Source of the DNA: CAYLLT01 sp964591605
GTDB taxonomy: Bacteria; Planctomycetota; Phycisphaerae; UBA1845; PWPN01
DNA length: 8,448 nucleotides
Assembly: GCA_964591605.1 (NCBI GenBank)
Contig: CAZQEN010000333.1
Coordinates: 1-8,448 of the forward strand
Direction of reading: 5' to 3'
Positions within the stretch are counted from its first letter, which is position 1, and every line of letters starts with the position of its first letter. The notes beneath the pieces were generated by a model, which was not told the origin of the DNA, searched no databases, and saw only the letters and a list, made by a program, of their open reading frames with translations. Made by a program: the position numbers and the translations under genes. Shown piece by piece: positions 5,224 to 8,448 of the stretch.

Positions 5224-6221
5224 ACGAGGCGCAGCCCGATTTCGTCAACGCGACTGAAGAAGCCGGCCTCAAGGTCTTCGGCGGCAGCAGCAATCCGGCC
5301 CTGGCTGCACAGATCGCTCACTGCCTGGGCATCAAACCCGGGCGGGCCAACGTCGACCGGTTCCCCGACGGCGAAACCATCATCAAGCTCGAAGACGACG
5401 TGCGCGGACGCGACTGCTTCGTCGTGCAGTCCACCTGCCCGCCGGTCAACGAGAACCTGATGGAACTGCTGATCTTCATCGACTGCCTGCGCCGGGCGTC
5501 GGCCCGCCGCATCACCGCGGTCATTCCCTATTTCGGTTACGCCCGGCAGGACCGCAAAGCCGAAGGCCGCACGCCGATCACCGCGAAGCTGGTCGCCAAT
5601 CTCATCAGCCAGGCCGGCGCGCACCGCGTCCTGGCCATGGACCTGCACGCCGATCAGATCCAGGGCTTCTTCGACCTCCCCGTCGATCATCTGACGGCGG
5701 TGCCGGTGATCGCCAAGCACGTGCACTCGCTCGAACTCACCGATTGCGTGGTCGTCTCGCCCGACGTGGGCAACGTCAAGCAGGCGAACAACTACGCGGA
5801 GCGCCTGGGGGCGGACCTGGCCGTCATCGACAAGCGCCGCACCGGCGGGGCGTCGACCGTGGCCAGCCGCGTCATCGGCGACGTGAAGAACAAGACGGTG
5901 CTGCTGTTCGACGACATGATCACGACCGGCGGGACGGCCGTCGAAGCCGTCCGCATCCTGCGCCAGAACGGGGCGCGCAAGTTCCTGCTCGCCGCCACGC
6001 ACCCGGTGTTCGCGGGGCCGGCGGTCGAGCGCATCAAGAGCGCCAATATCGACCACCTGTGCGTCACCGACACGATCCCGCTCACTCCGAAAGTGCAGGC
6101 GGAGCTGCCGCACATCACGGTGCTCTCGCTGGCCCCGCTCCTGGGCGAGGCCATCGGCCGGATCCACGCGAATCGCTCGGTGAGCGCGCTTTTTCGCAAC
6201 GGGCCGTCTCCGGACGGATGA
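5220..6221 (+). CDS. prs: Ribose-phosphate pyrophosphokinase (PRPP synthetase)
   Basis: This cytosolic enzyme makes 5-phosphoribosyl-1-pyrophosphate from ribose-5-phosphate and ATP, feeding purine, pyrimidine, NAD, His and Trp synthesis. The 333-residue protein carries FPDGE (48-52), QSTCPPVNENLMELL (70-84), YFGYARQDRK (104-113), the metal-binding DLHADQIQGFFD (141-152), VVSPDVGNV (178-186), the catalytic loop KRRTGG (205-210) and the ribose-phosphate-binding FDDMITTGGTA (230-240). This is a class I layout of normal length. At 114-118 it reads AEGRT where B. subtilis has ARSRE, in the part of class I enzymes that helps bind phosphate and ADP as regulators, so allosteric control may differ. 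The first 17 residues extend slightly beyond typical starts, but the ATGA overlap with glmU supports this start. The operon ends at the terminator 50 bases downstream. Confidence 0.95.
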   Translation: MNEAQPDFVNATEEAGLKVFGGSSNPALAAQIAHCLGIKPGRANVDRFPDGETIIKLEDDVRGRDCFVVQSTCPPVNENLMELLIFIDCLRRASARRITAVIPYFGYARQDRKAEGRTPITAKLVANLISQAGAHRVLAMDLHADQIQGFFDLPVDHLTAVPVIAKHVHSLELTDCVVVSPDVGNVKQANNYAERLGADLAVIDKRRTGGASTVASRVIGDVKNKTVLLFDDMITTGGTAVEAVRILRQNGARKFLLAATHPVFAGPAVERIKSANIDHLCVTDTIPLTPKVQAELPHITVLSLAPLLGEAIGRIHANRSVSALFRNGPSPDG

Positions 6222-6270
6222 GGGCAGCATGGGTGGACCGCCCGGCGCGGCCCCTTTGGTGAGCGCAGGG

Positions 6271-6292
6271 CCCGCGGCGGCCACGGGTTTTT
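6271..6292 (+). terminator. Intrinsic terminator of the glmU-prs unit
   Basis: CCCGCGG (6271-6277) pairs with CCACGGG (6281-6287), seven positions with one C/A mismatch, around a CGG loop, and is followed directly by TTTTT (6288-6292). It lies 50 bases past the prs stop. It separates glmU-prs from rplY, which therefore probably has its own promoter in 6293-6335. I see no strong -35/-10 pair there. Confidence 0.7.
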
Positions 6293-6346
6293 GAATCGCG
6301 AACGATTACAGGACACTCAGGAAAGCAGATACGCACGGAGAATCAC

Positions 6347-7021
6347 ATGGAAATCGCCCAGTTACCCGCAGAGAAACGCGAACCCCACGGCACGCGGGCC
6401 GCGCGGCGCCTCCGCAAGGAGGGCAAGCTGCCGGCGATCATTTACGGCCACGGCCAGGCGCCTGAAGCGGTGGCGGTCGGAGTACGCGACCTGAACAACC
6501 TGCTCGAACACGGGGCCCACCTCGTTGAGCTCAAGGTCAACGGCTCCGCCCACCAGTGCCTCATCAAGGACGTGCAGTTCGACCACCTGGGCATCACGCC
6601 CGTCCATGCCGACTTCACGCGAGTCGACCTGCACGAGCGCGTGAAGGTCAGGGTGCCCTTCGAGTTCAAGGGCACGCCGATCGGCGTTCAGGAGGGCGGC
6701 CTGCTCGATCACGACATGGTGGACATCGAAGTCGAGTGCCTGGTGACCGAGATCCCCGAGTCGATCCGCGTCAACGTGAGCGAGCTGAAGCTCGGCCAGA
6801 GCCTGCACGTGCGGGAGATCGAGTTCCCCGGAACGGTCAAGCCGATCGCCTCGCCCGAGGCGATCGTCGCGTCGGTCCGCCTGAAGGCGGCCGCCGTCGA
6901 GGTGGCGGTCCCGACCGAGGAAGCCCCGACGCAGCCGGAGATCATCGGACGCAAGGAGAAGGTTGAAGAAGCCGAAGAGGAAGCCGGCAAGGAGAAAGAG
7001 AAGGAAAAAGAGAAGAAGTAA
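6347..7021 (+). CDS. rplY: 50S ribosomal protein bL25, long Ctc/TL5-type form
   Basis: bL25 binds 5S rRNA in the large subunit. The 224-residue protein is the long two-domain type, with an RNA-binding L25 beta-barrel at about 3-95 (including REPHGTRAARRLRKEGKLPAIIYG at 11-34) and a TL5-like C-terminal beta domain at about 100-182. A charged tail from about 200 is almost wholly Glu and Lys, and the last dozen residues alternate EK. E. coli L25 has only the first domain (94 residues); B. subtilis Ctc and Thermus TL5 have both. A GGAG six bases before ATG 6347 supports the start. It follows the glmU-prs terminator and precedes pth by 71 bases. The order prs-ctc-pth is the same as in Bacillus. 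Confidence 0.95.
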   Translation: MEIAQLPAEKREPHGTRAARRLRKEGKLPAIIYGHGQAPEAVAVGVRDLNNLLEHGAHLVELKVNGSAHQCLIKDVQFDHLGITPVHADFTRVDLHERVKVRVPFEFKGTPIGVQEGGLLDHDMVDIEVECLVTEIPESIRVNVSELKLGQSLHVREIEFPGTVKPIASPEAIVASVRLKAAAVEVAVPTEEAPTQPEIIGRKEKVEEAEEEAGKEKEKEKEKK

Positions 7022-7092
7022 CCTGCCGAGGCCCCGGCCCGGCGCCGGAGCGTCCGGTCGCCGGCCGGCCGGTACGCGGGTGAGTGGTGCAG

Positions 7093-7680
7093 ATGAAGCT
7101 GATCGTCGGCCTAGGCAACCCGGGACGCGAGTACGCCGCCACGCGGCATAACGTCGGCTTTCGCGTCCTCGATGAGGTCGCCCGCCGCCACCAGATCGAC
7201 GTGGGCCGCCGCAAATTCAGCGGCCTGACCGGCAGCGGGCACATCGGCAGCCAGCAGGTGCTGCTGCTCAAGCCGGAGACGTACATGAACCTCTCCGGGC
7301 GGTCGGTGCGCGAGGCGATGACGTTTCACAAGCTCGAACTGCCCGACCTGCTCGTGGTGGTCGATGATCTGGCCCTGCCGCTGGCCCGGCTGCGTGTGCG
7401 GGAGGCGGGGTCGGCCGGCGGACACAACGGCCTGATCAGCCTCATCCAGGAGCTGGGCAGCGACGCCTTTGCCCGGCTGCGGATCGGCATCGCCTGGGTC
7501 GAGGGCAAGCGGATGGTCGGCCACGTGCTCGGCGCTTTCACCAAAGAGGAGGAAGCGCAGATCGAGCCCGCGGTGAAGCGGGCGGCGGATGCCGTCGAGT
7601 GCTGGGTCTTCGAGGGCCCGCAGGCGGCGATGAACAGGTTCAACAAGGCCGACTCCGCGTCGGCGGATGATCGCGGATGA
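7093..7680 (+). CDS. pth: Peptidyl-tRNA hydrolase
   Basis: Pth frees tRNA from peptidyl-tRNAs that drop off the ribosome, cleaving the ester bond. The 195-residue protein has the expected length and all catalytic residues: Asn9 in GLGNPG, His19 in RHNVGF, Asn66 in PETYMNLSG, Asp91 in VVDDLALP and Asn112 in GGHNG. The rest follows the family (FARLRIGI at 126-133, VGHVLGAF further on). I chose ATG 7093 because MKLIVGLGNPG is the usual N-terminus. GTG codons at 7084 and 7087 are in frame and would add two or three residues. The Shine-Dalgarno is weak for all three. The 7022-7092 spacer is very GC-rich, with a CCGGCCGG palindrome, and I see no clear promoter in it, so pth is probably read with rplY. 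Confidence 0.94.
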   Translation: MKLIVGLGNPGREYAATRHNVGFRVLDEVARRHQIDVGRRKFSGLTGSGHIGSQQVLLLKPETYMNLSGRSVREAMTFHKLELPDLLVVVDDLALPLARLRVREAGSAGGHNGLISLIQELGSDAFARLRIGIAWVEGKRMVGHVLGAFTKEEEAQIEPAVKRAADAVECWVFEGPQAAMNRFNKADSASADDRG

Positions 7681-7743
7681 ATGCAGACAGCGTGCAGCCC
7701 GCCGCCGGGGGCGATGCCTGGTGAGCGGCGCTGCGATCGCGAA

Positions 7744-7792
7744 GGACAACGGACAACGAACTGCTGACAACTGACTACGGAACACTGACCAA
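7744..7792 (+). repeat. Seven degenerate heptamers before the rpsF ribosome binding site
   Basis: The leader splits cleanly into 7-base units in one register: GGACAAC, GGACAAC, GAACTGC, TGACAAC, TGACTAC, GGAACAC, TGACCAA. The first two are identical and the consensus is roughly TGACAAC. The next unit is CGGAGGT, the rpsF Shine-Dalgarno. The stretch is poor in T and should be unstructured compared with the GC-rich flanks. The rest of the pth-rpsF gap (7681-7743) shows nothing further. Confidence 0.65.
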
Positions 7793-7793
7793 C

Positions 7794-7798
7794 GGAGG
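7794..7798 (+). promoter_or_regulatory. Ribosome binding site that fixes the rpsF TTG start
   Basis: GGAGG lies nine bases before TTG 7808. The first in-frame ATG (7826) would remove the conserved RYEAM strand of bS6, so site and conservation together favour TTG. Confidence 0.8.
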
Positions 7799-7807
7799 TA
7801 TCCGATC

Positions 7808-8317
7808 TTGAAACGCTACGAAGCCATGTTCCTGTTCGACCCGTCGGTCACCGCCGACTGGGACGCCGTGAAGGGGGAGCTGGGCCGCATCCTCGAGCGT
7901 GCAGGCGCCCGCGTGATCGTCCTGCACAAGTGGGACGAGCGGCGTCTGGCCTACGAGATCCGCGGCCGTAAGCGGGCCATCTATGCCCTGACCTACTTCG
8001 AGGCCGATCCGATGAAGATCGCCGACCTCGAGCGCGACGCGCGGCTGTCGGAGGCGGTCCTCCGCTGCATGATCACCCAGGCCAATCATCTCACCGACGA
8101 GGAGATGAACGAAATCGCCCTTCGCCCGCCGGATTATGCGGTGGCCGAAGCCGAACGCACACAGCGCGGCGGAGGCGGATACCGGGGTGGCGGCGGAGGC
8201 GACCGCGACCGGGATCGCGACCGTGACCGCGACCGCGGCGACCGCGGAGATCGAGGCCCGCGTCCGCCACGCCGTGAAGAGGAACCAGTGGGGGCCGAGG
8301 AACGTGCGGAGGGCTGA
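7808..8317 (+). CDS. rpsF: 30S ribosomal protein bS6 with Asp-Arg-rich tail
   Basis: bS6 binds the central domain of 16S rRNA together with bS18. The 169-residue protein opens with KRYEAMFLFDP and contains LHKWDERRLAYEIRGRKRAIY (39-59) and the FEADP turn (64-68), so the ferredoxin-like core (about 1-97) is complete. From about 118 a low-complexity tail follows: Gly-rich to 131, then alternating Asp-Arg (132-149), then a Pro/Arg/Glu end. It makes the protein clearly longer than the usual 95-135 residues. Translation starts at TTG, supported by GGAGG at 7794-7798. ssb begins three bases after the stop, the usual rpsF-ssb coupling. rpsR, which in many bacteria follows ssb, would lie beyond the window if present. 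Confidence 0.95.
   Translation: MKRYEAMFLFDPSVTADWDAVKGELGRILERAGARVIVLHKWDERRLAYEIRGRKRAIYALTYFEADPMKIADLERDARLSEAVLRCMITQANHLTDEEMNEIALRPPDYAVAEAERTQRGGGGYRGGGGGDRDRDRDRDRDRGDRGDRGPRPPRREEEPVGAEERAEG
8201..8257 (+). repeat. Asp-Arg codon repeat in rpsF
   Basis: Alternating GAC/GAT and CGC/CGG/CGT codons encode six Asp-Arg pairs and then GDRGDRG. Codons vary at third positions (GAC and GAT; CGC, CGG, CGT), which suggests selection for the peptide rather than recent slippage alone. Confidence 0.75.
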
Positions 8318-8320
8318 TCC

Positions 8321-8448
8321 ATGGCGAACTTCAATCGGGTGATCCTGGCTGGCAACCTGACGCGCGATCCGGAGCTCAAGTACACCGCCTCCAACCTGCC
8401 GATCTGTGATTTCGGGATGGCAATCAACCGCCGATGGCGCGACCGCGA
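8321..8448 (+). CDS. ssb: Single-stranded DNA-binding protein (3' partial)
   Basis: SSB coats single-stranded DNA during replication, repair and recombination. Only the first 42 complete codons are present. They match the start of the bacterial SSB OB-fold: MANFNRVILAGNLTRDPELK, then a second strand around ICDFGMAINRRW. A strong GGAGGG (8308-8313), inside the end of rpsF, lies seven bases before ATG 8321, so the two genes are almost certainly read from one mRNA. The frame is still open at the window end. The acidic C-terminal tip that recruits partner proteins cannot be seen. Confidence 0.93.
   Translation, partial: MANFNRVILAGNLTRDPELKYTASNLPICDFGMAINRRWRDR

Noticed and set aside
1..8448. 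CRISPR array, phage, toxin-antitoxin or defence genes
   Set aside because: There are no spaced direct repeats of suitable size, no integrase or transposase motifs, and no small paired ORFs with toxin-antitoxin features. The visible genes are housekeeping or exporter genes.

Overview
The window is GC-rich bacterial chromosome with long G/C-ending genes, short spacers and housekeeping functions. The order glmU-prs-rplY-pth-rpsF-ssb, a solitary Flp-type pilin, a structured intergenic repeat of a kind I associate with planctomycete genomes, and a heptamer-repetitive leader suggest a member of Planctomycetota. That assignment rests on pattern memory and gene order, not on a marker gene, so it is moderate at best.

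Layout. Bases 1-1955 (+): the end of an ABC-2 type exporter module, an ATPase cut by the window edge and its permease, joined by an ATGA overlap. Bases 1956-2252: a spacer with a foldback repeat and a possible promoter placed for leaderless translation. Bases 2253-2969 (+): a single-pass membrane-anchored protein resembling DUF6174. It converges on a small Flp/Fap-type pilin gene (3029-3223, -), with two perfect GC-rich palindromes at or near the junction. Bases 3224-3815: the longest non-coding stretch. It holds the pilin promoter region, a row of hairpins, a near-consensus sigma70-type promoter, and a segment that folds into a nested rod (candidate non-coding RNA). It ends at tRNA-Gln(UUG).

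Bases 3994-6221 (+): glmU and prs overlap by ATGA and are followed by a good intrinsic terminator at 6271-6292. They supply UDP-GlcNAc for the cell envelope and PRPP for nucleotide synthesis. Bases 6347-8448 (+): rplY, pth, rpsF (TTG start) and ssb (cut by the window end) form a translation and replication cluster, with ribosomal proteins bL25 and bS6, peptidyl-tRNA hydrolase and single-strand binding protein.

Most coding content is ordinary. The points most worth a second look are the rod-forming segment 3582-3700 with its promoter, the shortened left-handed beta-helix of GlmU, the in-register heptamers before rpsF, the Asp-Arg tail of bS6, and the palindromes between the convergent genes.
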